Counted from the first letter of the stretch, positions 1 to 14,837 are shown. The stretch: 64,000 nt of DNA from Trileptium ribeirensis (GCA_030248225.1 JASANE010019403.1:1-64000), one strand, 5' to 3'. A program made the numbers and translations. The notes: a model not told the origin generated them from the letters alone.

Positions 1-3000
1 TTTTGGGTTGAATTTTGTAGGTTTTATCTGTTTTTACATTAATAAGTTGGAAAAATTAAATTTTAACACAAACGATTTTTCTTTTTTAGATACACGTAAT
101 GCACACAATATTATGCATACACATAATAAATACACTCGGTATCAATACAACATATCATAGATTTCTTCACATAAACAACATAAATCTCTCACGTAAACAA
201 CATAATAATACATATATAAACGTACGACTATCCTGCTCAAGAACCTGGGAACTCAGAGGCAAAATTTTTGTCATGACGCTAACAAAAAATACAATAATAC
301 GGGAGGCATGTATGCATTGACTCACATTAGAGATACAACCATACGACACGCACATACACTATTACATCAAAGCAACCATGATCTACGTCAGCAAACAAGT
401 TATTACACATATACACAGATTATGACATACATTAAATCTTCTCAACATACAAGAAACAATACAAACAAGTTCACATAATACGTATGACCAACAACAATAG
501 ATGACGCAATTTCTTAGCGTACTCTTCGACTTTTCCCAGCAGTTTCAATTAGGCAAAGAAGAAAATAAGATTAGAGGGCTCTGCTTTGTCACAGTACAAT
601 AAGTTTCGCTCATTACCGATATGATTATGAGGTGCAGTACCCGCCATAACTATAGTATTTTATAGTGCCATATTGTTCATAAGTCGAAAGATTCTGTAAG
701 TACTTAACTAAATTGATTCATATTTGCTGTTGTCAAGTCGTAAACTATCCCGCAGATATAGTACTGAGTAAGGACTGCCCGCTCCTCAGTCCTGATTGTA
801 CGATTTTCGTAAGGAATTAAGACAACAAACAGGGCTACAGACCAGGCAATCCTTCTCAAATGCTCTGGTCAAGCTACACCCATAATGCAGAAAACTGCAG
901 CATCTTCATTATCATCGCGAAATAGTAACTATTAATGTCGTGTCTACATTTGTAAAATACGAAAACACATGATGCTTGGCTTCCGTGCTTGTATAAATAA
1001 TAGTTAGTTATTAGTTGTTGTTGTTGTTTTAATTAGTTAAATTGGTACATACGATTATTAATTTTTTAAGAATTCGGATTATTTTTCAAACCAAAAAAAA
1101 TTGGGAGTATATATTGATTATATATTATAGATAACACGATAAAAATATCCAAGAACGCCCAATAGAGCTACATCCTATCCAAACTTCCGTGATGCATGGT
1201 ATTTACGACACTAAAACCGAGTGGTTGACATCCAATAGTCGACAATCGAAACTATTCTACATCATTCGAGTTAATAGGATTCTATATACTATTAGCTTGC
1301 ACTACTATATAATAAATGTCACCACTATCGCTTCGTCTGTTAGTTTTGTAACTCAATTGTATTCAGTAATTTTTTTTTGGGGGGGAACTATAGATCGACC
1401 ATACAGAATACATATGTGTATATACAAAAAAAAACAACACCAATGGGTACCAGTCACAGATGGTTTATGATTGAATGATCATAATTTTAATTACAATCTG
1501 CAAGCAGTTGATTTTCCTAACAGCGATATTTACCGCTAAAAGTTTTTTCAAAATGATTATATATGTAATCTTTCAAGTATATTGTATTTCGTATAATAGT
1601 TAATTTCCTTATTAAGTTATTAGTGCATTACCGCAGTTGCAGTATAGCAAAATATCAAAGAATTCATAAAAGGGTAATATATATTAATATGCCTCAGCAC
1701 ATCTCCATAACTTATCACATTTATCACTGCATGGCAGCAAATCTTGGTAGATACCATTTAATTTAGGATACAAATGTCCAACAGTCCATATTGAATACTA
1801 CACATTTTCCACTTTATCGTTTATACCCATTATCAACACGTTCAACAAAACACGGTCAACTTTTGGGGTGACCTTCCTAATTTTTCAAGGGTAAGAGGTT
1901 CATTGATAGGCCGCTGTACCAATTTTCACGATAGATTTAGTCAAATAATAAAAGTAATACAATTACGTATGTATCTGAGCCGGCCATAAAACAACGGTTG
2001 GGAATAAATATAGTTAAATAAAATTTTCAGTTATTATATGAGGTGCGTGTACAATCATTTTTTGTCACAAATAAGTCACATACTTAATACAATTTCCATT
2101 CTGCGTATCATACATTTCTTTATCGTGCTATGTACATTTTTTAATTAATTTGAGGGAAAAGTCACATCTCGAAAAAGACATTTTGTTAAACGAGCTATCC
2201 TAATTTTGAAGTACTTTTTTCACTCAATATTATATATATATATATTTGCAGTCTACAATAAACTATAACTCGCGATGTTTAATCAAGTGCTGCCATTTTT
2301 ACTAGATGGTACGCCATTACCGTTAAGTTAATATCAGCAGTTTAGTTTAAAAAAATAAAAAATAAAAAAATAATAAAACAGCTGTCGCCAACTAACTGTT
2401 TCGTGTTTGAATAAATGTTCTTAGCTAATCTAAATAAAGCAATCAAAAAAAAGTTAGATTTTGAGTTGTTCTTACAAATGACCCCATTAGTGAGATGCTA
2501 TTGTGAGCCCCTAACTATCTTCATCTAGGTTTAATATTAACTAATGCCGTATACGTAATTATGGTATTTTTATCAAACACTTCAAAATGATATGACAGCG
2601 CCGCTTGAATTAATGTTTGACCTGACCTAGGGTTTTCAACCGAACAGTGTAACCTATATTACCACAATTACTCACCGAAAGAGAATCCGGCTAATATAGT
2701 ACTGAAATTGCTTTTATACACTTGACGTCGATAATCCAATTAAATTGACGAGTTTAGTAAATGATAGAAATTTGTTGTTAAATTACAATCCAGATTATAA
2801 GGCACTGTAATTACTTCACACCTAAAATATATCTGAATCTAATTTTCGGGCCGAAATAAACATTTATTAAGCCAAATGATAAAGATTAACATCTAAGCTG
2901 TTCTAGCACTTCACAATGGAAATGCTCCGTTAAATACGTTTGAACCATAACAATATATAAATATAATTCTCAGTTACTATTAGGCTGTTAGTGCCTATAC

Positions 3001-6000
3001 TAGAGAAAATACAGAACTTTTCTATTTATTTTATGTCTTAATTATATCTTTTGATAATTAAATACAAAGGTAATTTTATTACTTAACTAAGCTTCATTAT
3101 TACGGAATAATTAAAGTCTCCGCTTTTGTTTTTCTAACGTAGTTTACATTTTTACCGGATCAGGCTTCGTGTACTATGATGTAATAAAAATAATACCCAA
3201 ATACTACTGGACTTTCAGTGTGCTAAATGAAAAAAATACGATATGAATTTCTCAGGCTTATAGAAAAGAATGATAACTCTTATATATTTGCGGTTAACGT
3301 AAAGCAGTTTCTTATTGCATAGCTACAGTATGATAGGGTCTCTAATTTAACTTTAGTTTTTGACTTTTTGATTTTTAATTAACATAAATTAAAGTTTAAT
3401 TTTTACGGTAGTTGGGATTTCGCTGACCGTGGCTGCCTTTGTATGTATATCATATATATATAGCAGTCTATATATACACAACAGAACCGGACTCTAATTA
3501 AACCGTGCAAACTAAACTAAATAAACCGTATTTTGAGAATGTATGAGTAGCTAGCGCAAATCTAGGCTAAGTGTTTAATATTTTTGCAACAGGACAATTA
3601 AGGTAGATACATGATAGCATATCCGCCAAAATAAGCTTTGACTCCTTAGACTTTACTCAAGAAAGACCTTTTTTGAAATATTATAACTTATTAATCACTT
3701 TGTTATACATAATTACCTTTAGTAATACTTTAATAGCAAGAAACTAGAACACATTAATTTCTATATGACAGTAAACAGATTTTGTGTTACAGTCTGTTTG
3801 GTTAGACTGACCCAACTTAAAAATCATTAATGTTAGAGGCGCAATGACAATTTTGGTCTAGTTCGATTCTGATCCGAACAATTCTATCAAGGTTGCGTTT
3901 ATGACAATTTAATTTTCTAACTTGGGAGTTGCCATTGGTACCACTTGTACCGAATAGTTTTCTTCAATTCCAGACAAATTGTTCCAACAGTATTAACGTG
4001 CTGAATTGAATTCGGTTAAAATATGATAGATCTTTTTAGAGTGCAAATAAGACTTATTACTAAGTTATAGCCCCTACGAGCTACAAAAAACGCTCGTAAC
4101 CCAATACACCCTTAAATGGATGGGGCCACTTTTGTTAGTAGACTTTACTCGCCAATGCGAGTTGTACATAAATAGGGACATTTTTTTGAAAATTTCCGAT
4201 AATAATGGGAGTATTGGTACAACAATATGGAAAAATGTATTTTGCCCTAATTGACTTATTCTCACTTGCTAATAGTAGAATGGTCACAAAATTGTAGTTT
4301 TGTTATCAAAGCTAGCAATTTTTGTGGCTCGGGGCTAATAGTACTGACCCATGGTTTTAGTGGTCTGAGTTAGTTTTGGAGTATAATTGAACGATTTTTA
4401 TTTCCTGGCATATATGGCTCATGAGTTGGCAAAGAGGCATAGTTACTTCTTTTAAATTAGCGAAAAACATAGCGTTGAAAGTTTTTCGCGCATGACTTTA
4501 GGGGCAATTTCAGCTTTTGGAGCTTTAAACTTTTATATACCTTGTCTGCCAATGGAATATAGTTAAGTAATTATTTTGAAGCAAGTTCAAAAATTTTGGT
4601 AACAGTTTTAATACTGAATGTCGATATAGTATTTTTTAAATCACTTCCGGAGCATGTGATTGACAATATTATAAACTGTTTTTTGTTGAAAAATGAAATA
4701 CAGTTTAAGTCAGATTCGAAATTGTACTAGCAACCAAACATTCACATAAAATGTGCATTAAAACACGTGGAAAGAAGTTGCAACAATGAAGTGTTTACTG
4801 TAAACTTAAGTATGCCCATAAAAAGTTTATGCTATTCTTAAGATAAACAAACAATACCACTAATTAAATTTACAGCAAAACAATTAACAGCTGTATTCAA
4901 ATCAAAGGTTTAATTACCCAAACGGCCGATAATTTGGCAGGTGTAATCCTAATCAGAGGAATTTGTTTGTTGTTTGTTATTTTTACTAAGAGTCTTTATT
5001 AAAAATTTTATCGACGAGCACGACATCCGATCACACTCGTGCACTCTACCTCATCCGATAGTGGTACCGTCTTTGCCAAAAACGTTAAGTGGAACAGACA
5101 AAAATACTCTGGGGTATTTGCTACCTCTAAGTTTCGCGTCTGGCAGTCGAACAACCTAAAAATCCGGAGGGGGAGTCGATATCCCCAAAGAACCCAGATG
5201 GTCGATACAGTCCAAAGAACCTAAAGTTGTATGCAATACCCTGTACATCCAACATTTATAAATACGCCAATAACGGACATGCTGTATTATAAGGCAAAAT
5301 ACACCACCATAGCGGAGTGCCATACTTTATGACAAAAATTTCATAATGCACTTTCGCTTTTACCAACCGTTCTATCATTTCTTAATTTGTAGATTCTGAG
5401 AAAATATTTTGTGCTATAAGTGCGAGTGTTTGTGAAATACAAGGTAAGATATTTCAGAACTGTCAGAGCCCGACAATCTTTATATAGCCCTAGCATGATG
5501 TCATAATAGATTAGACATATATATTTTGGGATAGTCATCGACGTGACCAAGTCTTGATGGTAAAGCGCCCTGATTTTATGAAGTCACAACCATATAAATA
5601 AAGATGGGTTAGAATTTGTCCACGCTTTTGATTAAACACAATTTTTTGACAAACTACGAAGGTTTTATACTATGCTTTGCCATCTAGATTTACCCTACGC
5701 ATGCTACGACGGGTGAACCTTAAGAAAGCGTAAACCTTGCGCCCAACTAAACAGAAACATTAGGTAAGACTTATGCTATAGCAAAAGAAAAAGTGCTATA
5801 ACAAATCTATTTCTTTCAGTTTAGGTAATTTTTAGGAAAATGGCAACAATAACACATAATATCAAAATGGTAAGCGTGACGCATTTAATACATGTGCGGT
5901 TATTATAGCTAATCACGCCAAAGGGCTAGGAAACATATTTCCAATTATTATAATTATTTATTAAATTATTTATTATTTATTTATATAAAACTATAAAACT

Positions 6001-8940
6001 AACCCGCAAACTGAATGATTCAGTGTTTTGCGTCATTAAATCGCTAAAAACAATGAGATGCCTTTAGATATAGAAAGCGACATTAAACTAATGACATGGC
6101 ACTGCCATTGTCTAATGGTTCAACTGTTTGTATCCATTTCTTTTGACTGTAAAGAATTTCTGAAATATATGCCTAACTAAAATTTATTCTAGCAGGTAAT
6201 TTAATAACGATTAAACAAAAGAAACTAATTTAATAAAAACGCTGCATAACTATTAGCAAACTTAGTATGAAATAGCGGTTGTTTTATCTTTTACTAATTT
6301 TTTTCCAACATAAGTTTATTATCTTAATTACACGATTTTAAACGACACGCGTTGACACTAATTCAAGCTTCACCAAAAATACAGTCACACGTTTAAACCT
6401 GCTGCTGTAAATTTTAACTCAAAATTTGAAGAATATCTAATAGTAATTTGTCATAAAAAATGTGCCCAGTCGCAATATTTCCAATTTTTTGCAGTGTTTT
6501 GTTTAGGTTTGAGAACTGGAAATATTTTTAAGATAAGTAGTTTGTCTCGAACTAGATAATGAAATATAGTACAAAATCAAGCTGTGTTCACCTGCATTCA
6601 GAATATAATTGTTTATAATGGCCTGACAGTCTCAATGCTTCGAGATTATAATAAAAGCCAGAAAGGACTATTTTATGGATCGCATTTTGCGTCAAAATAA
6701 ACTGAACGTGTAAAAATTAGAAAAATGTTCGAATGCCACGATTGAAATGTGTAATTTTGGCTAAGAATTAAACGTAATTAATATTATTAATTTGTTATGG
6801 AATTTATTTTTAATTTTCTGGTAAATATAAAAATAGCGCAGAAACCGTTTCAATTGACAGTATTGTTAGCCGAATATTTGAAATAATACTGTTTCGGTTT
6901 TAAAACGCCATGATTTAATTGAAAGCAATACACTGCATTCCATTGCATATCGCTATTTAAATACAAAAATAACAATTATATCTGTCCACGATAGTGGCAG
7001 AAAGAAACACCTTTAGTACTAAAGTCAATTGTTCATATAGCTACAAAGAGTCATTGTAATAAGTACCTTTAGTAGAACAGCCTGTATCAGCCAAATATAG
7101 GGAAAGTAAAGCAGGAAAAGTCATTCAGGCTAAACTTTTCAAGGTTAAAGTTACTGCCTCCGAATTACAATCACGTCAGTGAGCCACCGAGATGGAGGTT
7201 GGAGTACCCTACCCAGACCTGATGGTACAGAGATGCACTGGGAAAGTTGTAGCTCCGTCCCTGCTCTATCCCGACCATCCTGCTGCGATCCAGTCAAATT
7301 GTCGTTTTAGACATTAATCTTGCTCTTTTTGTTCATTATATAACCATCTTTGAAACATATATTTGTTAAGTCAGCTGCAAAATAGGACGTCACAAGATGC
7401 CAGGATCCTAGTGTGCTTAGTACGCTGCTAAAAATAATTATTCCTTTCACTCGAGGTGTGCCAACGTTATTTGCACAGAAATATAAATATGGACGTAGGC
7501 GCAGGAACGATTTTGGGCAAACTACCGGTATCTCATTAGTAAACAGAGCTTTATTAGTAAATTAGAATTCAATTTGTGGTTACACAACGACAATATAGAA
7601 GGCAGGATTTTCGTTAAAACAGGGCATACAAAAAGCTTTTTGAGATGAACAAATTTAATTCTGCATAATGGGATGGTATACATACAAAAATGTGTCCGTG
7701 GTACATAACTATAGATTATAGATTAAAATATTAAACTTTTGTCTCTATCTTGTGCTTTAGATATTTTACTAGTAAAAAATTTTCGCAAGAAAAAATTGGC
7801 CAAAATTTACAACACTATTTTCCTGAAACATAAAAACAATAAAATTTTAAATTATAATTGTTGAAAGACAAAACGTTACACCGAATCCTGGCTAACTCGT
7901 TTGCATAAACAGTCAGATTTTGAGCTGAAGAACCGTGCAACCAGTTTATAGCTTTAGAAATATTAAACTGAGCCAACGCTGCTTGTTGAATCGCTATTTT
8001 ATATAAACGATTACATCGATTAAAGTTTTTTTGAATCATAGTTAATTAGATCTTGGCACAATGATTTAAAACATATTCAAAAAAATAAATTAACTTTAAT
8101 AATGTTTTGTATTTATTCAATTAAGCTGCAGCGTCCAGTGTTATATACATTAATTCTATAAGTTAAAACTATATCTCTCGTAGTAATTAAAAATTATTAT
8201 TCGTTGTAAGCAGTGTAAAAAAGTTGTTGCTTGTTTTACTGTAAAATTATTAACTTTTGTAGTGGAAAAACTTGTATATTATAATCCCGGTTCAAAATGG
8301 TACCGTATTAAATTCATGAGTCGAGATTAGTTAAGTAAAAAACTTTGTTAAAACAAAATATAACTGAAATGTTTTGCATTTTTGTTAGAAAATATGTATT
8401 TAATTAAATCTCAGTCTATCAGGTATTTATAAATACATTAACTAAACTACTGAAGAAATTGTAAAATAATAGAATGCAGATCTACGGCGCTGAAACACTG
8501 AATATTTTAAAGCAATTAAATAGAAATTATAGGAATTCTTTCTACAACTCTATAATTTGCGACCGCTAAAATTAGAACTTAGGTATGTAGGAGTTAAATT
8601 ATATACTTATTTTGAAATATAAACTTGCCCAAATGATCGCCTAAATAACAGTCATAGTAAACAACATATATACATATACATATACTAAAATCAATTATTA
8701 AGATCAAGATATTACAATTAATAGATCAAGATATTAAAATTAATAAAGTATGGTGTGGGTTTATATAACTGTTGAAACTAGTTCTGGAGCTACGTTGGCA
8801 GTGTATGAAAAACGCTAATCTACTTCGTAGATTACATGAAGTCAGTGTAGTATTATAGAAAATATGCTACTTTTTTATTCATTGCAGTTTTGTTACAATA
8901 TACCTACATATATATATACATATATATAAATACGCCTAAC
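1..8940. other. AT-rich region without a recognisable gene
   Basis: About 9 kb of AT-rich sequence. Open frames on both strands are short (under 100 codons), lack conserved motifs and do not chain across splice sites. Simple TA runs occur near 2227-2246 and 8906-8930. A slightly GC-richer stretch at 4965-5225 has two overlapping short open frames, and another at 7160-7310 has none of note; neither could be matched to a family. The region could be intergenic or lie in a long intron of an unseen gene. Confidence 0.6.
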
Positions 8941-8949
8941 CTAAGCCCC

Positions 8950-9625
8950 TACCAACAACCAAACTTAGCGTAAGTAACGCTGTTGGTTCAATTCCGACGT
9001 GTTTTGCTGCTTGATGTTACGGTCAGATCCGCCTGCGATTTGAGGTATTTTGGCCTTATCAAGCCCGTGAAACGCCCTATCCAAAAGTATTCGGGTTGGA
9101 TGCCCGAAATCTGAATCGGTAAGCGGCTACGGGCCGACAAACAGGCCCGGTAGCCGTCCTTTCCTTCCGAATACTCGGAAGCTACTTTACCCCTGATTTT
9201 CATTAATTTAAGCTTACAGCTTTTCGTTGCTTTCCTGACCATGGCCACATGTATTATTCGTGACCATGGCTATACATATCATTGGACTTTAGTAAATTTA
9301 ATATTTTTGGTTGTGATCACTATCAGGCTAATGGTCTGGCTTAAAATGTCAACGGCCTGCTATCCCCGGACGGTCGTAATTATGAGGCTTTAACGCTAAA
9401 ATAACTGGTCGGGTTCCGACCAGATTCCCGTGGTCTGTGAGCTGAGTCCTCGACTCGCATCTATCACCGTCCTCTTAACCAATCGAATAACAAATCCAAA
9501 TCCCAATCTATTCGCGCCTATCCCGCAAGAGGCACTCCAGCTAAGACTCTTCCTAATTGGGGTCCTGATATATGTCCTGTTAAACAGCAACATAAAACGC
9601 AGCATAAAGCGAAGTTAAAGCAAAC
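8950..9625. other. GC-richer island of unknown nature
   Basis: Base composition rises relative to both flanks, and open frames are found on the minus strand (8988-9248, 86 codons) and on both strands at 9396-9618. No domain or motif was recognised. A stretch near 8983 resembles a tRNA B box (GGTTCAATTCC), but no A box sits at the right distance. It is most likely a decayed repeat rather than a gene. Confidence 0.3.
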
Positions 9626-9709
9626 ATGCAATGGCAATTCTTGACATAAGCAAAATACGTGTACAAAATGTTAATAAGTAATTAGTAATGTGACAACGGC
9701 ACCATGCAA

Positions 9710-9794
9710 CATCCTTATGTATAGTAAGAATGAACTATACATTCTTACTATACATGTAAGAATGTATAGTTCATTCTTACTATACATAAGGATG
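9710..9794. repeat. Perfect 39-bp inverted repeat with 7-bp loop
   Basis: The left arm (9710-9748) and right arm (9756-9794) are exact reverse complements over 39 bases. The spacer is TATACAT. The arms begin CATCCTTATGTATAG and are themselves built from shorter near-palindromes (GAATGAACTATACATTC). Part of the pattern is repeated just downstream (to about 9806). Such an exact hairpin in otherwise decayed DNA suggests recent origin or a foldback element. Confidence 0.95.
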
Positions 9795-10019
9795 TATAGT
9801 TCATTCCCACAAGCCTTATGGGGTGAGCCGGGGCACCATTAGGAACTTGGTGCCTCGTGATCTTGTTCGGTTTGAGATGCCTTTGAGTAGATTTAACACC
9901 AGAATCTTGCCAAACCCATGTAACGGGCCGGAACTGCCCTGTTACATTATCCAGTGCCGCACCCAGAGGTTGGAAGAAGAGGATCGCCCTCCAAACAAAC
10001 ATCTCAAGCTTAAAATTAT

Positions 10020-11520
10020 TATAGTCATAATTTTGCCATTTTTTCCCGATTTTTGACAATTTTCCACCATTTTCAAAATTTTTCCAAATTTTGCGGATTT
10101 TGCAAAATTTTTGCTTATTTGTTACAGATTTGTGACCATAAGGAGAGGGTGTGCGGTTCGTTCCAATCAAGAATCCTGACTGCGCCCCAATGTATATTAA
10201 AGACCTTACCATTCGCCGAGGCTGAGACACAGACTTTGGCCCAAGTAACGCTGAGGGGCTTCACAAATTCCCACGGGAATCTCCATCGATATTTTCAACA
10301 TTTCCAGCTTCTCGAAGTTCCGTCATTTCCTAAATTCCAAAGTTCCCAGGTTCCCTACTTTTCAAGTTTCAAATGCCCATATTTCCTAAGTTCTCAAATT
10401 TCAGAGTTCCCTCAGACAGCTTGTGATAGGCAACTGCTTAACAGAAAGAAGTCTAAGCACCCGATTTTGAACGACATCCAGCATTTTGCACATTATCCCA
10501 TCTTAAATCCCGCTGTTATGGAAATTTAAACAGTCCCAACTTTAAATGCTCGTAACAAAAACCAGTGCTCAACACTAATGCCCAACACTTTAGTGTTATT
10601 CACGCTTCTTCGCATCCAATTTTCGAAATTGGAAACCTACTACAACATTTCCACAAAATTTTCGTTAAAAATTCCCTGATAGCAAAATCCACTTAGGTTT
10701 CCAAATTTCTTAAATTCGAAAATTTCCAAAATTCCCTGATTCCAAAATTCCCTAATTTCGTTTCATTAAATTTTGACAATGTCCAAAGGTTACCAAATTA
10801 TTGGAAGTTAGGAATTTTGATTTTATGAAATTCCTGGAATTTGGGAAGCCCATCAGGGTTACCTTGGCCCAGGCTTTAATGTCCAGAACGACATGGAGCG
10901 TATTTTATTTACGCCGCTCATGGTTACGTTGGATTCTTTTGCTACGTGTCGAGAGAGTACGGGGATATGAGAAGAATTTGTATTATATTTAAACAACAGT
11001 ATAGCATAGGTGTGAAGGTCCGTCTGGTTGGTTAGGTAGCTTCGAGTGGCCGGGGAGGAGCGTACGTCAATGTTATAATTTTCAGGAAATTATAATTTTA
11101 CCAATTTCGTTAAAATTTTTCCAACTGCTGCAATTTTTTAAATGTTTGATAAACGTTTTATTCAATTGTTGGATTCTCTTTGTGCCAATTTTTGTGCAAA
11201 TGTTCCCAAATTCTGGTCAATTTTCTCTCAAAATTTTCTACGCAACCTCCGTGTGTAGCGGGATACGGTATATTTGGCTTCTTCAGTGACCCTTAGGGAA
11301 AGTGACAGAGTAATATCCACCAACCATATAGTATAGCATACATGCTCGAGGTCCGAAATATGAGGGAATAGCGTGTGCTGCGTGAAGGTTAGTTTGTTAG
11401 GGTGGCATAAATTTTCGAAACTGGAATTCGAAATTTTTCTTAATTTTTGCCAATGTTTCCTGATTTTCGCCCAATTTTCCATTTTTGCTTATTTTGTAAA
11501 TTTCCAAAATTTTAAGCGTC
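10020..11520. repeat. Degenerate AATTTTCC-type repeat field
   Basis: Blocks at about 10020-10120, 10260-10410, 10630-10830, 11080-11240 and 11400-11520 share irregular runs of AAATTTTCCAAA, TTCCCAAATT and similar strings. They are separated by more complex DNA. Open frames here, including a 160-codon minus-strand frame at 9748-10230, have compositions dictated by the repeat and show no domain. It looks like an old minisatellite or the low-complexity part of a dispersed element. Confidence 0.6.
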
Positions 11521-11944
11521 TTCGTCGTCCGGGTTGACTGGTGACCATGCGAAGCCTCAAGGAAGAAGATTTTGCTGGCTCTCTGGGCGATAGGCGAAGC
11601 CCCACGAGGGAGAGGCTCAAAAGCTCATTGGATGATCCTACTTTTAACATCCATGAGCATTTATGGCCATATAGCATGCCATTCTTAAAATATGATATAC
11701 TTATGGCGTAATAAAGACATGTCCATGAGGGTGCAAGTGTAACAAGAAACAGAACCGTTCTGGTCTATTATGAGTGTATTTGTCGATATTGGAAACAAAA
11801 TGTTAAGGCACAATCGAAATGTTAATGGCTCGTTTAAGATAAGTTGTGAGCGCCGTGTCCTTGACATTGCTGGGTCACTTGTAAGTAAATAGGTGGGCGC
11901 TGGTTGTGTTGAATATAACCGCTTTATAATTTCTCCGAAGTCTG

Positions 11945-12015
11945 CCAAGCATAGCTCAGTCGGTATAGCGGATTTAAATTAGGAGGCGTGAGTTATAATC
12001 TGTCCTAACCTAACT
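11945..12015 (+). repeat. tRNA-like SINE head (A box and degenerate B box)
   Basis: An A-box-like sequence, TAGCTCAGTCGGTATAGCGG, starts at 11952, and a degraded B box (GAGTTATAATCTG) follows near 11989, the spacing of a pol III type 2 promoter. The pairing needed for a folded tRNA is absent, so this is read as a tRNA-derived SINE or tRNA pseudogene rather than a working tRNA. Confidence 0.5.
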
Positions 12016-13260
12016 TTCCAGGCTGATGCGTTCCACATACGTCTTCAGTTTTAGCACCGGCTTAAATAAGTTGTTATATAATACTGACAAGGGTTGGAGA
12101 TAAACAAAGCGTTGGATAAAAGTGGTCCACCAAAAACTTCTGAATTTATATACATCTTGTTTCATATGTGCTGTGGACTATATAACGTTAACATGTACTA
12201 ACTTATTGCCGAACCTTGCTTAAACCAAGCAGCCCAACATTTACGAATACTCATGCTAGCTGTATCGTCCATGGGCCCCTGAAATTGTCTGCACTTACCC
12301 AAGGTAAAATTGATATACTAACCTATTGGGCGTCATGGCATGTATATACGTATCAGAAATGTAACGGGTCACCATTTCGTGACCCGGTGAATCAATCATG
12401 GTAGTGACCCAGTTACCCGGTCATGGTTGTGACTGTGTGATCCGGCCATGGCAGTGCACCAATGAAAGCAATTTCATAATCTGCGAATCTGCTAATAAGA
12501 TGATCTAGAAAAACATATCAGTATTTGCCTGGAAAATCTAAGATGGATTACAATTGCAAAATTGAGTTTTCCGAAGGATTTTTTGGTCCCGAAAGTAAAG
12601 TGCAGGACAAAAGTAGCTGTTCCAGTGACATGTAAGCGACCTGGTTGCCTGCCGAAATGTTTTTACGATTTGACTGATTGATTACAATCTTGTGTTCTGA
12701 AAGGCATATTCATCAGATTGCGTTATTGGCTTTACCGTCCAGCTGATGTTCTTTGGAATACGTATGCTTTCATTATAAACACACTCTTGTTGACTTTGAA
12801 TTTGAAAGATGAGCGTTATAGGATGTATCTGTCAATGTGTATTACATATATGTCAATAAAAATTTTTGTTGCTTATATTAAAATGATTGTGTCGTTGAAA
12901 TAAGCCAGTTTGGCTCTAGGTTGGTATCTCATAAACTTTATTTAACGCGTAGTGCCATAGTGTACCTAATTTTGCGTCATTGTTATCACCTAAATTTATA
13001 TACTCTTGTTGACCAATGACCGTATTGGAAATTCGGTTGTAAAAACTCACTTGGATTGAAAATATGTACAACTCTCTGAGCCGCACTGGGCACGAATATA
13101 GTTCATCTGCCCTTTGCCAGAAAGAGTGATTTTTTAATTTTCTGCATGTTATGCATAAGTAAACTTAAACTGCGTCGCCTACCATCCTATTTTGAAATTA
13201 GCGATTGGCAATAGCTTGTTCGGCAATAGTTTACAGGCAATCGGTAAAATTCTCTGAAAA
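12016..13260. other. No gene; short motif cluster at 12358-12462
   Basis: No coding signal was seen. Between about 12358 and 12462, variants of the strings CCGGTCATGG and GTAGTGACCC recur several times in both orientations, forming a small cluster of imperfect inverted repeats. The rest is AT-rich and featureless. Confidence 0.45.
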
Positions 13261-13289
13261 CAGAAATAATGGCTTTTGGTCAACCGTTC

Positions 13290-14235
13290 CAAAACGTTAA
13301 CGAACAACAAATTGCCCGTTTATTGATTACTTCGAAAATGTTAGCGAACATCTTACTGGCCGTTTGGAGTTTAAAGTTCTTAATTTCTGATTTTGTTAGC
13401 GAACGTAAACGCGCTACTTTTGCATTTCAAAATTTGGTTCGCGAACAAGATATTGCAATACATGTTAATTATATGCAACACGTTCGCTCACTCCATATGC
13501 ATTATAACAAAAGTGCAAATTTTGGCAATAGTTATTTTGACTGAACTGTAATATCAATATATAGACATGGAACGTTCATATATGATGTTCGCGAACGTCT
13601 TCCGATCAATATATATGTCTGAAAAAAGTATTAAAACAATGAACGTACGAATACGATGTTCGAGAACGTCTTGGGTTTAATACGTCAACATTTTTATTTG
13701 CATTACTCTTGATATTTTCGGTATTTTATTCGTGATTAATTTAATTGAAGTATAGGATCAGTGTTCGCTAACCCGTATTATATCACCACATCAATGTTCG
13801 CGAACAGGTTTTTATGTGTAAAGGCGGACGCACCCATTTATCGAGCAAAAAAATTTGTGATGATTGCGAACACCTTTAACTAGGAAATGTTAATATTAAA
13901 GCGTTGACTTGCAATTTCCATCAAATTACTCTTGCACGTCGATGGTCGAACGATGTCATGTTCGCGACAAAACATACGGATTTAACGATATACCGTATTC
14001 GGCTCCCGGATTTCCAGTTAAAATTTCTTTTAAGATTTTTAATGTTATTATTTTAACATATTTTAGTTGAGGACACACGTTCGTGAATAATAAACGCATA
14101 GTTAATATCCTTTTTAGTATTAACGTAGTGTTAAGACATATATGTGTTTTCGCTAACAGCTTGATCTCAACAGTACTTTATGTTCGCGAACAATTTTTTG
14201 CATAAGAAAGCTCGGTCTGTTCGCACACAAAAGTC
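13290..14235. repeat. Cluster of GTTCGCGAAC-type palindromes
   Basis: About fifteen full or near matches to the 10-base palindrome GTTCGCGAAC (variants GTTAGCGAAC, GTTCGAGAAC, GTTCGCTAAC and half-sites) occur at irregular intervals of roughly 30 to 120 bases. Clear ones start near 13437, 13583, 13657, 13794 and 14181. Intervening sequence is AT-rich and not obviously repeated. A 91-codon open frame at 13269-13544 runs through the motifs and is probably incidental. The same motif returns at 19349-19530, on the other side of the large inverted repeat. Confidence 0.8.
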
Positions 14236-14837
14236 ATAGAATTGTAACGCAGATTCTTCGCATAATAACAATCAACGAAGTCTGTTGTCACCCGCGAAGC
14301 ACGAACATTATGATCTTTTATTATCTTGGATTAAGCATTTCACACAGGAACTGCATACTTTGCTATATATGGCATACCATCGGATAACTAAGGAATACTC
14401 TCAGATTTCACTGTGCTCTTTGCTATGTTTAAGGGTAGCAACAAAAGGTGCCGTTTTGCGCGAGAAACTTATAAATTTACTTGGTCACCAGTATTGCAAC
14501 CTCTTACTCATCTGACTGACGTCAACTATGTGGGAGTTTCATATATCAATATATAGTCCCGATCAAAAATTCTAACGGGCCCATGCTGGTCTCGATCCGC
14601 TTAATTGTTAAACCACCATAAAAGTGGCTTCACCATTTTATGTTCGTTTTTACGCTACATACTGCAGAATATAATGCGTGAGTAAACTTAATCCTTTCCC
14701 GCATTGTGTATCACATATGATGGAGCGTACATTGTCAAACAATGCGCTTGTCATGTTTGTTACGCGGCGTGCGTTTGAGCGTGCGTTGTATTCGGTCGCT
14801 TTGCAAGCTTCCTTAAGGAACTGAGCAACTGCTTATA

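Noticed and set aside
9748..10230. 160-codon minus-strand open frame
   Set aside because: It runs through the perfect hairpin and the AATTTTCC repeat field, has no domain, and its Lys/Asn-rich middle is explained by the repeat.
13269..13544. 91-codon + strand frame that looks protein-like
   Set aside because: It overlaps the GTTCGCGAAC motif cluster and has no splice partner or family resemblance.
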